From NCBI RefSeq assembly GCF_043641665.1, contig NC_092196.1, forward strand, positions 15,931,692-15,995,691: a stretch of DNA of 64,000 nucleotides. The letters run 5' to 3'. Below are positions 38,075 through 51,140 of this stretch, piece after piece. Below the pieces are notes generated by a model that was not told the origin of the DNA, did no database searches, and saw only the letters and a list, made by a program, of their open reading frames with translations. Position 1 is the stretch's first letter. The number at the start of each line of letters is the position of its first letter. Position numbers and translations under genes: made by a program. Origin of the DNA: Enoplosus armatus. Lineage: Eukaryota > Chordata > Actinopteri > Centrarchiformes > Enoplosidae.

Positions 38075-39688
38075 AATAAGATGTAATTTATATGCATTTT
38101 CTCCTCTATTACCCTACTATCCTCTGTTAATAATAATAAAAAAGTATCAATATCGGTATTGATATTGGTGATTCTGGCCATGGTTTTCCTAAAATAGCTT
38201 TATTTTGGCAACCATAGAAAACATGTTAGCAGATAGCGATAGCAGACTGTGGGAGCCTGTAGCTGTTTGCCTGCTGGGGCCACGCTCGCCTCCTGTATTC
38301 CTGTGGGAATCACGATAATCCAGGGAGATCACAGCTTTCTGTCAGAGCACGAATGTCTCCTACACACTGGATTTGACATAAACGTCCCAATAAATTTAGC
38401 AACATGCAGTGCAGCTCATATTAAAACATATATGACATATCAGATATTTTCTTGATTTCAAGGTTTAATTCAACTTCTGCACTCTGGTATCCTTCTGTGA
38501 CACTGAAGGAGGAGGAGCAAAGGTCTCAGCATCAAACCCCGGAGCCTAAACAATGGGAGCTTGGCGTGGACAGCCCGAGGCGAGGCCATCTGCCAGGGAG
38601 AGAGTGGAGACCCTTTGTCAGCTATTGTGGAATGTGGAGGCAGATTGATGAGGGCCGGGTGATTCCTTTAGGGGCTGGTGAGGCAGCAGGCAGCGCTGCA
38701 AACCCGAACAGACACCACAGGGAACTCCCTCTCCTTCTGTCTCCACATTCAGCAGTCACATGAGGGAGCAGCCAGACGCTACAACCTGGGAAAATGAACA
38801 GGGAAAGTGCTTTGAGAAGCTGGTTTAGACATTTAGAAAATTCAGGTCAGTCTTGTTCTCAGCAGACATTCCAATAAAAGACTTACTGTTAGCTTGAAGC
38901 AGGAGGAGCTTCTTTCTCAGTTAGTGTGAGAACATTTTCTTTTTCCTTTGCTATGTTGTATAAGAATGCGATGCAGGCCATGATGGTGTGCGCCTGCTTG
39001 GATGATGACCTCTGGCCCTCTCAGCAGGTGTGTGTGGAAGGCCTTTATTGAGAAAAGCCAGTCCAGAAGCTCTCTGGCTTTTGGAGTGGGTGGGTCGGGG
39101 TTGGAAGACAGGGCAGATGTTGTATGTGAAATCCCCCTGGGGAAAGTGTGCCACAACAAGGGAAGGGGTCAGGGCAAAAAGGGAGGATCTCTGACACAGC
39201 CAACACAACAGACAACTCTGGTTTCCATGGCAGCATGCTGCATCACTAAGCCGTCTGTCTCTGGGACATAAAATATGAGTCAAGGCTCCGGGATCACTGA
39301 CAAAATGAGCCTTTATTCTGCTTCTGATCGCAGACAAACTCCAGAATCTGAGTCAGGACCAGATTCAGTTTCAGCACGTTCATTCGCAGGTAAAAGAAAC
39401 TTTGACTTGAGGAAGAGATCAGAAGGTGAACATGAGACAAACAAACAGTAATTAAGTTTCATGACTTGAAAACTGATTTTTGTAGCAGAACTTCTTTCCT
39501 CTCCCATTAATCATCACATGACCCCTGAGATTTATCTTGAGACCCTTCGGAGGGGCCACACCCCTGGTTTGGAAACCACAGGATTAACCTAGTTAACTGT
39601 ATATAAAGTAATTAGTAGTAGTCAGCTACAACAGTAAATTGGTGCTCACACATTGATGAATCCATAATAACATCTAACAATGTCAAAT

Positions 39689-40260
39689 AATATATCAGTC
39701 AAGGGGACTTTTACTTTTCATAATTAGTACATTTTGCTGATAATACTTTTGTACTTTAACTTAAGTAGGATGCAGGACTTTTACTTGTAATGGAGTATTT
39801 TTACATTGTTGTTTGGGTACTTTTAAAGGATCTGAATACTTCTTCCATAACTGAACTGCACACACATTAAATTGTTCCAGTTTTATTAGTTCATCTTTAG
39901 ACTCTCTATTTGTCATATATGAATATATATGATACATACAATATATAATATCTGCTTTATGCCTATAAAGTATGTTTACACATACATAAAATGAAAGTGA
40001 CCGGAAGTATTTAGGTACAATAAAACAATGTAAAATATTCCATGACAAGAAAAAGTCCTGTATTCAACAATATCATCAACATGTACTATCAAAAGTAAAA
40101 GTACTTATATCATATTTCATAAACTGATCATGCTGATCATGCTTTGTATATAAAATCTTAATATGTGAAGTAAGGTGTCAAATAAATGTAGTGGAGTAAA
40201 CACTACAATATGAAATGTAGTGCAGTAGAAGTATAAAGTAGAATAAAAGACTTGAATGTA
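39689..40260. repeat. Rearranged copies of the AGTAC-rich repeat in both orientations
   Basis: The left part (about 39700-39850) is in reverse orientation, with GGACTTTTACTTGTAATGGA and ATCTGAATACTTCTTCCA. The right part (about 40015-40250) is forward, with AATGTAGTGGAGTAAA and GTAGAAGTATAAAGTAG. Two pieces of one family lie head to head, either from separate insertions or from an inversion. Confidence 0.55.
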
Positions 40261-41599
40261 CACTATTTTTAAGAAAAATATTTGTGCATCATTCCCATCA
40301 TTCCTCGCTCACATTGTTTTTCTTACTTTTCTGCAGACCACACAAACACAATACTAAATCTTGACCAATAAACAGCAACTATAATAAGAAACTTTAATGT
40401 CTGGGGACGGTTTCAGCTGTGGAGCTTCAAAGCCACAGGGTGCAGCAGAAATAAGATGGAGATAAAAAGCACAGCTTGTGGTCCTGACTGTTTACTGTAG
40501 CTGGACTGTGAGTCATTTCCTTTGAGGTGACGGCTGCAGAGGAATGTGACTTACTGCTGATGTCTTTGATCGAACCCTGGCTGCATCGGGTTATCTCAGT
40601 ATGTGCTAAATGGGCAATAAACCATTCACTTCAAATGGCTGAAGAAACCACTGAGTCTGGTGAGCTGGTCACATCCTTATTGCAGCAAAATGTTAGGAGA
40701 GAGTGAAGGGACGTTTTTATTCGATATATTGTAGCTGAAATCCTCACCAGATAGGATTACATGTCATCTGCCAAGCTAGTTAAAGACAATTTACCACCCA
40801 GAGCTTTACACAAAAACGTTTCAACATCTGACCTTGAACGTCAAAGCTTACAGACTGAATGCTCATAAAGGGCATGTGATAGATCTGGAAACTCTGACAG
40901 TGTTATAATTAATAAACCACACTGCACTGCAACACAAAGAACTTTGTTCCTCTCAAGCATAACTCAAAGGAAGAGCTAACTCGAACATAAATAGCTTGAG
41001 GGAAACAACATTACAGAGCGATAAAGATGAGTTTGCGAGCAGAAAACTTTGCCCAACAGTCTTGGTGTTTTTTTCTCCCTGACTTTGTCCGTAAAACTAC
41101 AAAGGGCCTTTCTGTGACAATGCTCGCAGGCCAAATGCTCGCCTCTTATACCGGAGCTGTCAGTCCTGTGACGCATGACATTTGTATAACATTACAGGGG
41201 TCACGGCCCACGGCCAACATGATCGGGGTGAATGAAAGAAAGTGGGTCAGGGCTCTGGACAAATCTTGAACTTCAGGCAGCATGAAGAAAGCGCGGGTCA
41301 AATCATACTTAGATATGCATCGTCAGCCAATGGTTGGCCATAATGTTTTAAAAGAACTCGTCAATGTCCCTGGTCACCTCTCTATAGAGCTATTGTTGAA
41401 GGAGCTAAAGGAACGGTTCAAGAAGACACAAAGAGTTTCATGTCATATCAGTAAATCCTTCAAATACTTTTTCACTCCGCCTTCGAGTTTGGCCGTAAAC
41501 CCTTTTGCCTTCTGATGTGGTCAGATTTGTATCTAAATGTTGACGTCAGCATGCTAATATGTATGCTAATATCATTTCTCAATGAAAAGATTTCTCTCA

Positions 41600-42135
41600 T
41601 GTACCCATTCACACACACACACCATTGGCAGCAAGCTACCATGCATGGTGCTGGCCTGACCATCGGGTTCAGTGTCTTGCCATATAGACATGGAGGAGGT
41701 GGGGGATCAAACCAACAACCCTGTGATCAGTGGACAACCCGGTCTACCTCTACCTCCTAAGCCACAGCCACTCCATGTTCACCATCTTAGTTTAACATGT
41801 TAGCTTGCTAACATTTGTTAATTAGCACTAAACACACACAAGTACAACTGAGGCTGATGGGAATGTCATTAGTTATTAGCAGGTATTTAGTCACAAACGA
41901 TGAGATGAAGGGATCACCAAAGTCTGAAGGGCCCATGAATGTCTGAATTTCATGGCAATCCATCCAATAGTTGTCAAGACATGTCACTAAAACCAAAATG
42001 GTGACCCTGGAGGATGTCAGGTGATCACCAAACTCAGTAGGCTTCATCCTCAGGGGACCATGAATGTCTGTATAATGTTTCATGGTAATCCATCTTGTAG
42101 TTGTTGAGCCATATACCACAGTACCAAAGACACCA
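41600..42135. repeat. Two adjoining dispersed fish repeats
   Basis: 41600-41775 has the blocks CCATTGGCAGCAAGCTACCA, CATCGGGTTCAGTGTCTTGC and GATCAGTGGACAACC, a widespread fish repeat. From 41790 a second family follows, with TTAGCACTAAACACACAC, CTGAGGCTGATGGGAATGTC and TTTCATGGTAATCCATC. No coding capacity. Family names are unknown to me. Confidence 0.6.
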
Positions 42136-44107
42136 AAGTGGTGGGCCAGCGTGCCACACTATCCATGCTGCATGGTTAAAAGGGAGTAAATACATGGAAA
42201 CAGGTAGATTTGGGACTGGCTAGAATGCCACTTACAAGAACTTTGTTCATGGATTATATTATACAAGAATGTGGGAAAAACAATGTGAAAGGAAGCTAAA
42301 TCATTAGCACTCCTTATATATTGACAACTATTTGAGCACTATGCATAAACAAATCAAACACTGCCGACAGAAAGGAAATTCACTCAAAATTTAGGGGATG
42401 ATAAACAAACTTGACTGATAAAGCTTTTGGAGTTCCTCTTCTTTACAAAGCCAGTCTCTGTATCTCTGCCTTCTGCCAAAAAGGATACAGGTACCGTCAT
42501 GCCTGCATGAGCCAACACAAACATGGAAACTTCATCACTGCCTGAGCAGAGGTGGAGGGAGGAGTCCTTTCCTCTCCGTGAATCTCCCTCTGATTAGCAG
42601 GAAAGGGTCATCGTCCTCTGACATCTCTTTGTCTCTGTAGTATTGGCGGAAAAGGTCCTGATTTCCCAGGTCATCGCTGCTGCTTCATTGGTCTTGGCCA
42701 AAGTTTGCCTGACCTGGCTCTCCATGACCTCGGCTGAGACAACATGAACATCTCCAGGAAGAGTGCTCATTGTGGTTTTGCCTTTGTAGTCTGCATGTCG
42801 TTAAATACCGTCCTGGATATTTTTTCCTGTAATCACCAAAATACATTCGGGATACAATGACATATGACCCATTTAGTAAATAGCAAGTATCAGTCAGTTA
42901 GTGACCAGTTCATCATTACATATACAATCTTTTAACTACTCTTTTTCTGAGTCCCAAGTAGGCACCGTTACAGATATCTGCTCATAAATACATCTGAGGA
43001 GGGTCTTTGCCTGTTTAAGCCATGAAAAACATGACATCAGCCAGCTTTAGCTTTCTGCAAGCCAAATTCAGCAGCAGCCTGGAAATAACATAATACAAGT
43101 CCTGCGAAGAAATCCCAGAGGGATATCATGTATGGAAAAGATGAACATCAGTTGGAGGGTCTTCAAAGCCTTTGAGGACATTACACTTGCCAAGTCATGC
43201 TGTAATGTTGCATCTGGGGTCTTTTGTAGATGACAAATGGCAGTTTAGAACAAAACATCTGTCTAACTATACTGCTTTATGTGACTTTTATAAGACTTCG
43301 TGGCAAGTTTACCCCAATGACCACATTTTACCACTCTTTTTAAAACCCTGTGGCTTACTGAGTGTCATTTCGTGCCTTCGTGTTCATGAGTGGGTCATGT
43401 TGACTGTAAAATTCTCCCGCGGAGCAGAGCTTTAAAAAGAAAAGAAAAAAGAGGCTTTTTGAGATGATTCCCTGGACATTTTCCTCGGTCCTGTCTGTGT
43501 GTTGGCGGAGATTGGAATAACAGGACAAACAGAGGGTAGGATGTGAGCAGCTCAACTCTGAACTCCATCTGCACTGTTTCCTCTCCAGGCTCCCTGGGTG
43601 GGACTCCCCCCAGGCCGCTAAAACTCACACATATCTACTGTTCCCCAATCACGTCTCCAATTATGCGGTGCTATGCCTTCTCAGACTGGCTATAGTGTTT
43701 CTCAGGGTGCTGAGGTTAGGGACCCTCGTAGTTGAGGGTTTGTTGCAGTTGGGCTGCTGCCACCAGAGATATTAATCTGCAGTCATGGAGCAGGAAATCA
43801 AAAATAAGCTGTAGAACACACTGAATTAGCGGAAACAGCTAGATAATCTCCATAACAATAAAGTAACAGACATGTTTCTCAGAAAACATCTTAGTGCTGA
43901 GATCATCTACGAGAGAAGAAAATCATCTTAACTCAAGACATTGTGGGAAGACGAGCCGTGGCTGTGTTTCATTGGCTGCTTTAATTTAAGCAAACGTGCC
44001 AATCAAAGATTTAGAAAAGGTTTATCTTGTGATGGGATTTGCTTAATTTTAGGTTGAAACTAAACATTTCCCAAGAAGGTAATGCTCAACAAGTCTACAG
44101 CAATGCT

Positions 44108-44470
44108 ACTAGCACAGTGGTGCATAGCTAAATGCTAACATCAGCATGCTAACATGTTAATGTTAACGTTTAGCAGGTGTAATGTTTACCCTGTTCACCT
44201 TCTTAGTTTAGCGTTTTAGCATGCTAACATTTGCTAATTAGCACTAAACAAAGTAAGGCTGAGGCCGCAACACGGTCACTGAAAAACATCCTCTAGAAAC
44301 CATGAATGTCGGTAGAAAATTTTGCACCAATCCTTCGAGTAGATGTTGAGGTACTTCCCCGAGTAGAGAACATTTTGACGTTTCAGGAAAAGTCAGAGGA
44401 TCATAAAAGTCATTCAAATGTATCCTCTCAGGACCTTGAATATCTGCTGCAAATGTCATCGCAATCCTTA
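44108..44470. repeat. GCTAACA-rich dispersed repeat, second copy
   Basis: Shares AGCATGCTAACATTTGCTAA, TTAGCACTAAACA and AGGCTGAGG with the 41790-42135 copy, then diverges. A short third piece with GACATGCTAACACGCTAC and AAGATGGTGAACATGG lies at about 60822-60890 between bax and map3k14. Confidence 0.6.
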
Positions 44471-47158
44471 ATGGTCAAAAAAGAAGTTGAAATCTCTGAG
44501 CACGCTATTTATTTCTGGAGGTTTTGCCCAGATAAAACATCCATTTTGGTTTTTACATACAGTAACATGAGGACACAGAGACAAGCTATATCAGCATGTG
44601 GCTTTAATTTGCCTGGTTGGCTCATTTGCCAGCAGAGTGAAACACTTCCAGCCTTTATGGAGATCGGGGTTCAGTCTGATGCATCGCTCAGTCCCCTCAG
44701 GAAGTGTGCGCACCAGTGCAAGCAAAGGAAGTTTACTCGTGCACCACAGATCTCTGTTTATGTTGGGGCCACCTCTCTAGGATGTAGAGCAGCTTTGATT
44801 TTTTTTTTCTTTCCGTGTGTGTCATTAAATGAGTCTCTTTTTTGTACATGATAAGTGAAAAGCAAACAAATTGATTCTGTTGTTATTAATGGAGCGCAGG
44901 ATGTGGCTCTTGGATAAACCACAGAGATGAGTTTGATGAAAGGGAATCCTCCTCTGTTACTTCACTGTTGTCACAAACCGGTGTTGAGGCGATTTATTGT
45001 CATTACTGCAACGCTGATTCTCTGAGTTTGGATAGTTGGTCAGCTTATATAACAAGAAGACTGTCACTGAAATCACCTCTGTGCACACATCCAGTGAGCA
45101 TGCTAAAACCTTAGCGTGCAGCATGGCGATTAGCATTACTCAAGAAAAGGAAACAGAAACCAGTTTTAAGCCAGAACATCTGAAACAGCTGGGATTGATT
45201 TGGAAATTAGTCAAATTAACATAAAATCTGACCAAACAAATGCATCTCCAGAGGCAGATCAGATATGTAGCCTGATCTGAATTATGCCACCGTGTCATAA
45301 AAGTCTAACAAAGGCAAAAATGCTGATAAAGTAACCTTTAAAAACAGGTTTTTAAAAAATCCAAGCAGGATTTGAGGATGTGGTTAAGCAACTAATGGAG
45401 CTAACGTTAGTTTGAATAGGGGGCTGATCTAGCAAAAATCTGCCAGCTGTCATTTGAGCCGTTAAAGTCACCAGATATAAATGTGTTGTGTCTACCACGG
45501 AGATTAATCTCTCATTGCTTTCTTTTTGTCGGGAGATGCTGAATTTGGTCAATTCCTGCTTTGTTAAAGGCAAATAAAAATAAAAGCATGTCACACTGGA
45601 AAGATTGCAATCAGCAAATGATTTATGATACAACTAATAGGATTTTCTATAACTGCCATGCCTGTCTGTAAACACAGAAACATATCAGTCTTCTCTCTCT
45701 TTTAACAAAGTATATTTTCATATAAATTACAAAATGCCATTTTGTCCCCGGAGACAAAACATTACAAAACATCAGAATTCCCTCTCTTTGAATTGTGGTG
45801 GTCTTACAGATGCAATCTATCTTGAGATAAGGAGATGTGCTGTTTGCTTTAGTGGTGGAAAAATGTAGGATTTGTTTTTTCTTTGGGAGAATGTTTTGGA
45901 TTTGCTGTTATCTCCATCATGTTTTACACACAGCAGTGAAACAGAGATGTTCTGGCAGCCAGACACTCAATGGCACAAGGTTATCAGCTGTGTCACTCCG
46001 GCTTCTCTCGCAGTGAACCAGGGAGGGGGTCCTGCTCCACAATTTGTTTTGCTTGCAAAAAAAGGCATGTCAGCCAGGGCCATAACTTCCACTGAGGACA
46101 TGGAGGTCATGATCTCTATATGAATGGAAGGGTCCATTTCCATTTTTCACACAAAGACACCATTTAGATACGTCTTCTCAAGTTCCTGTTTTCCGACTTC
46201 AAATCACCCTTGACTGCATGATGTCTCCCTCAAGAAGAAAATACCTCCAAAACATACATGTTATTTCTATAAATGTCTCAACTCAACTCTCTGAAGTGAA
46301 TTGTGAGCTGTTACTTGTTAGAAAGCTGAAAGTCCAACTTTGTTTCTGTGATGTCTGACCTTTTTCTGTCGAAGGAGAAGTTGCAGGATTCACCGACATC
46401 AGCAATCTTTGTTTTCTGAGTTTAGTTGATCCAACGTTTGAGCCTTGTCCAAGCTGAAAAATATCAGTAATCTCATGATTACGAACAGATTTCTAACATT
46501 ACACATAACACACGTACATTTGATTTAGAGTGTGCTGTTCTGCCAAGCTGGAAGGGCACAAAACGTCTTCCAGATTTCCTGAATCACAAAGTTCATACGT
46601 GGAAAACAAAAGTCAGTTTGAGCATGTTTGACTCAACAAAGGCTCCTTCTTAAAGCTGAAGTGGAAAAGTTAACAGTAAAGTGACCTTTAACGCTTGATG
46701 AGGTCAAATCTGTGAGAGACATGAACATGCTGCATTGTCTGGGATGTAAAGAACTCCATTTCCTTTCTCTAACATATTGATTGTACGACCACAAAGGGAA
46801 CACAGTTTAAGTCGCACAGACAGTGATTGGGTGTGCTCTTTCCATCTGATCTCTTTTGTTCTCTCTTCAGCTCCAATTTAGCGAGGCAAGAAGATCCTCC
46901 TTTTTTCTCTTCATATAGAAACTGATAATGACACAGATCATTGTGAAACACCCCTCACTTCCTTCCCTTTATGTTTGCAGCACACAGGCACAACAGGGTT
47001 TGAAATACATCCTCATTTAACTAGATTGTTGTGAAGCTACAAGTATGATACGTAGCCCATACATGTTTTATCACACGTACAGCACACAAGCAGAGAGACA
47101 GCAACAGACTCCAACAGAGCCTGAGCTTGCCACCAACATGTAAACATTTCACTTCATT

Positions 47159-47504
47159 CTTTAAAGAGACACTCCAACACTTTTACACATGAAGTTCAGT
47201 TAACTGGTAAACCGAAAACACTTTCATATCCTCTTGCAAAGCTTGCAGTCCCAAGCTTGAGGCTTCAAATTCTAAACAAAAAGCGTTACAAACTGGAGGT
47301 GTTGAGTTTGATAGAATGCTATTGAACTTTTGGGAAATGTAGGATCCAGTGTTTTTGGAGCTTGACCCATACTAGGGGACTAAAAGTCAGGATATCTCGG
47401 CCTCTGCTGCTTCAATTTTGTTCATCCTTTTTTCAGTCTGTCTCTTGAGAGTTCCCTAACTTCATGGAGGTGCAGTACCAAATCGCTGGAGTGCCCCCTT
47501 TAAG
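47159..47504. mobile_element. Small MITE-like element with terminal inverted repeats
   Basis: The left end CTTTAAAGAGACACTCCA (47159-47176) and the right end TGGAGTGCCCCCTTTAAG (47487-47504) are imperfect inverted repeats of about 18 bases. The 346-base element has no protein frame. I recognise the end sequence as common in fish genomes, but cannot name the family. Confidence 0.65.
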
Positions 47505-50155
47505 TTGAGGAATAATGTTATACAGCCACATACTGTAGTAGTAGACCTAACCAATCATCAGTCATGTAGTCCATTATTATCTCTGACACTCTTTACAAGA
47601 AAACATTCATCTTTTTGAATTAATTAATTAAATTGTATTATTGTGTCATGCATATAACTGTACCCAGCCCGCATGGGCTTACAAGACACCATATATTCAA
47701 ACAAGCCAGGACCAAAGTGCAGCGAACACATTTTCAAACAACAAAGTCCAGAAATAGAAGAAAAACAGTTAAAGCATCTTTCTTTTCTTTTACGAGTAAT
47801 TTGTCTCATATCTAGTCCAGATGAAATAACACAGAATAAGAACTGAACTTTTTGCAGTGATGGGGAATGCAGGTAGCATTTTTTCATATGCAACTTCGTC
47901 TCCTTGCTCTATGCTTTGTTAACAAGCAAGTACTGTAACTTCCATGTGGACCAAAACAGAACATTTTGCCCTTTACAGCAGCTCCTAATGTTCATCAGGT
48001 GATTTTCTGAGGATATGTTGAACAACAGAAATGCTGCTAAGACCTATGATAACTTCACAAAATGAATGATCCCTGAAAATAATTTTTCTTATTGTTTTCA
48101 TTGATACTGTAATCTATTGTACTGCCCGATGAAGAGCTACACATTCAGGATAAAGCAATGAAAGTTGAATTAATGATCCAGCGGAGCTCAGTGAGAACTG
48201 GGCCACTGTGACAATATCTGACTGAGATGGTGGGAACCGAGGTCACACAGGAACTGGATGGTGTTTTCTCAGAGTAAATGACTAAGTGAAAATTAAAACA
48301 GTGGAGAGCAAGAAACAAGAGGACATCAACAACAAGATTCTCCACAACACTGTGGTTTGGTTAAATAGGTTGCGAGAACAGGGTTTCAAAATGCAACCAA
48401 CTGTGGTTACCCAAGGCAGTAAATTTATGGTCTGACAGTTTATGAACTCATATGGAGAGATGGGGTGAAAGAGTGGAACTGTTATCCCATCGTGAGATTA
48501 CATTTTAGAGAAATAACACCAGAGAACATTTAAAAGTCATTTTAGATGGTAGATATGTGTGTCAGATTTTACATTACACTGCTTTGTTCTGCTGTAGCAA
48601 AGTCCTCTGCTCTCAAAGTGACTTCCTCTTTACATTCACTACAATGTATAATGGCAAAGAGGTACAGTAACCAACCACACCTCATTTATAAAAACTCTAA
48701 GAATAGCCGCCCTGAAAATCAAAGCAATCTGTGCCTTAAACACAAACAACACAGAAGCTGTCTGCAGGTCGTGATAAGAAATGAGATCCACCAGAGGAGG
48801 CAAGATGGAGAGATCGATTACTCTGAGGTTTCCCATGATCCTGCCTCTCTCCAGGGAGGGAGCGAGCCTCTGCTCCGGCGCTGCGTGGGTCTCTCAATTG
48901 TCATTATCACCGACGGAGCCACAATAGGTCAGGGAGATGAGATAACATTGTGAGCGGCGGAGCAGCAGGTGAGAGGCTCAACAGGGCACGATTAGGTATC
49001 CGGGTCCCAGGGTGTAGCATTGCCCGGGGCCTCGGGGGCCTCGGCCCCGCCATCTGCCAGGGTGAATTCCTCCTGCTGGAGAGGAACCGCTCAATAGCAC
49101 AAACTGTTGCTGTGGGGCGTTGCTTTGAGTTTCTCCTGTTACCGTTTATAGAGAGAAGTGTTACACTTTACAGTGTCTTTGTTACAGTCTCAAACACAAG
49201 CTCAAAAAATGCAAAGAACACTTTCAAACAAAGGACGGAAACTTCTGGTATTTGTGTAGTAATTCTTTGTTGTTTTTTGCCTTCATTTACAATTATCCGG
49301 TTTATCTGTTGTGCTTTAAAATGTCAAGTTCTGCTTTGTGTAGCTTTAACAGAGCATGTCTGTGTCTATAAATGTTTTCATCTGCAGACTCAAGTCACCT
49401 GGCATCATCCATGAAGTACTGAAAACAGCACTTATTAGATATGCAGTCCAGATCCTGCCTGCTGTCTGGACTGCAGGTTTCGGGGCTCCAGTGTGAGGCC
49501 ATCAGTCAGCGAGAGCACACCCCAGGGATGCCCCGATGACAGCCATGCTGGATGGTTCACACATGAGCCAATAACGCTGCTGCACACAACACCCTGTTCT
49601 GTGACCTGCCAGCGCCAGCGTGGACTTTGATCTGACAACATGGTGTAAAACTGGAGATGCCCGCTGCACTCACACATGCCAAACATGCAGTCTGTCTGAC
49701 AGGCAGGCGTGAACACGGCTGAACATGAGAATATTGAATCAGGAGCCGTCGTGCAAATCTAGGATGTGTTGCAAGGCTCTCGGCTTACCAGACAGGCCAG
49801 GTGAGCAGCGATCAATCAAAAGTTCTGTAATCGATACCCGATGGAGCTCTGCAGGGATCAACCAGCAGGTTCCAAACTTCAGAACACCCTTCAGATTGTT
49901 GTAAATAACCAATGTTTTCATAAAGCACTGACAGACACGTTATCAGGGACACAACTCTGCAGTCCTGATCAGATCAAAGGTGTGTGCGAGTGAAGAGCAG
50001 GAGCCACATCTGTTAAATCACTTAAAATCAGTTAACAGCTTGTGGTGCTGTTGCAGATATCAGACACTGATAACTGTGACCAGAACCTCTAACCTGAAAG
50101 TAATAGATCTTGACATGCTCCAAGTCTATTTTCACTGACAAAACAAAATCTTGAC

Positions 50156-50191
50156 ACCAAACCCCGACAGAAGGCCAAACCCCGACAGAAG
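50156..50191. repeat. 18-base tandem duplication
   Basis: The unit CCAAACCCCGACAGAAGG occurs twice in direct succession with no difference. A recent small duplication in otherwise unique sequence. Confidence 0.85.
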
Positions 50192-50644
50192 GCCATAACA
50201 AACCATATTTAATATGTGGAAGTGCAGCTTGCAGCTCAAACACATGACCTTTTGTTTGTGACTGAACGTAATGGCACATCTTTTTTTAATAGGATGTTGT
50301 CAGACACGAGTCTGTCTTTGGACATTTGGACATAGGCTATCTTTGTGCGGATCTGGAGGGCTGATGACATGTCCAGATGTGCGGAGTGACCCTGCACTGA
50401 CCCGAACTGGAGCCCACAGTGTTCCTGTTGTGCACCACAGCAGTGGGATGCTGGATAGTGAGGAGAGTACACCTCAAAAAGTATCAAAGTTTGGTTTTAC
50501 AGGCACATTTTAACTTTAACCACCTCTTTTGACATTGAAATAATTGTACAACATCAGCTCGTCTTATGGTGGATTATTGTTTACAAAAGTAATGAATTGA
50601 TACTTTAATGACAGCTATATCTATTAAATACATGAATCGGTCAG

Positions 50645-51140
50645 TAGTGGTGGAAAGTAACAGAGCACATTTACATAAGTGCAATTTGTAGGCGCCTGTA
50701 CTTTATGTTACTTTATAATTCTACTCTGGCACGTTTCGGAGGTAATGCCACATTTTATTTGACAGCTTTAGTTACTAATCACTTTGAAGATTCTGATTAT
50801 TAATACAAAATATAAAAAATAATATGTATCATTATAGATCAACTTTCCCATAAGTATATCAAATAGTTCAAATCAGCCCCACCTTTACCAGCTGCAACAT
50901 GGCCACATATATTTATCAATAAATGAATCCAACAATATCACATATTATACAATATTATTCTGAAATGGGCCATTCTGCATAATGAGTGCTACTTTTGGTA
51001 CTTGTTGATGTATGTTGATGCTAGTACTTATAAATAGTAAATAGTAAAATTCTGAATGCATGACTACACAGTATTTCTACACTGTGGTATTGCTACTTTT
51101 ACAGTACTGACGTAAAAGATCTGAGTACTTCTTCCACAGT
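50645..51140 (-). mobile_element. AGTAC-rich repeat family, reverse-orientation copy
   Basis: Starts with AGTGGTGGAAAGTAAC and continues with ACTTTATGTTACTTTA and TTCTACTCTGGCACG, the reverse complement of the right half of the 19101-19968 element. It ends near GAGTACTTCTTCCACAGT. Both termini appear present, so this may be a near full-length diverged member. Confidence 0.6.

Noticed and set aside
41282..41515. 77-codon frame with a Lys-rich helical look
   Set aside because: No family recognised, no introns or promoter signals, and repeats lie close by. Support is too weak for a gene.
44306..44851. 181-codon plus-strand frame
   Set aside because: Its first part is inside the GCTAACA-rich repeat and the rest matches no protein I know. 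Judged a chance frame.
48546..49414. Two overlapping frames of 135 and 154 codons
   Set aside because: No domain, codon use looks random, and the GC-rich core at 48830-49080 is better explained as a possible noncoding element.
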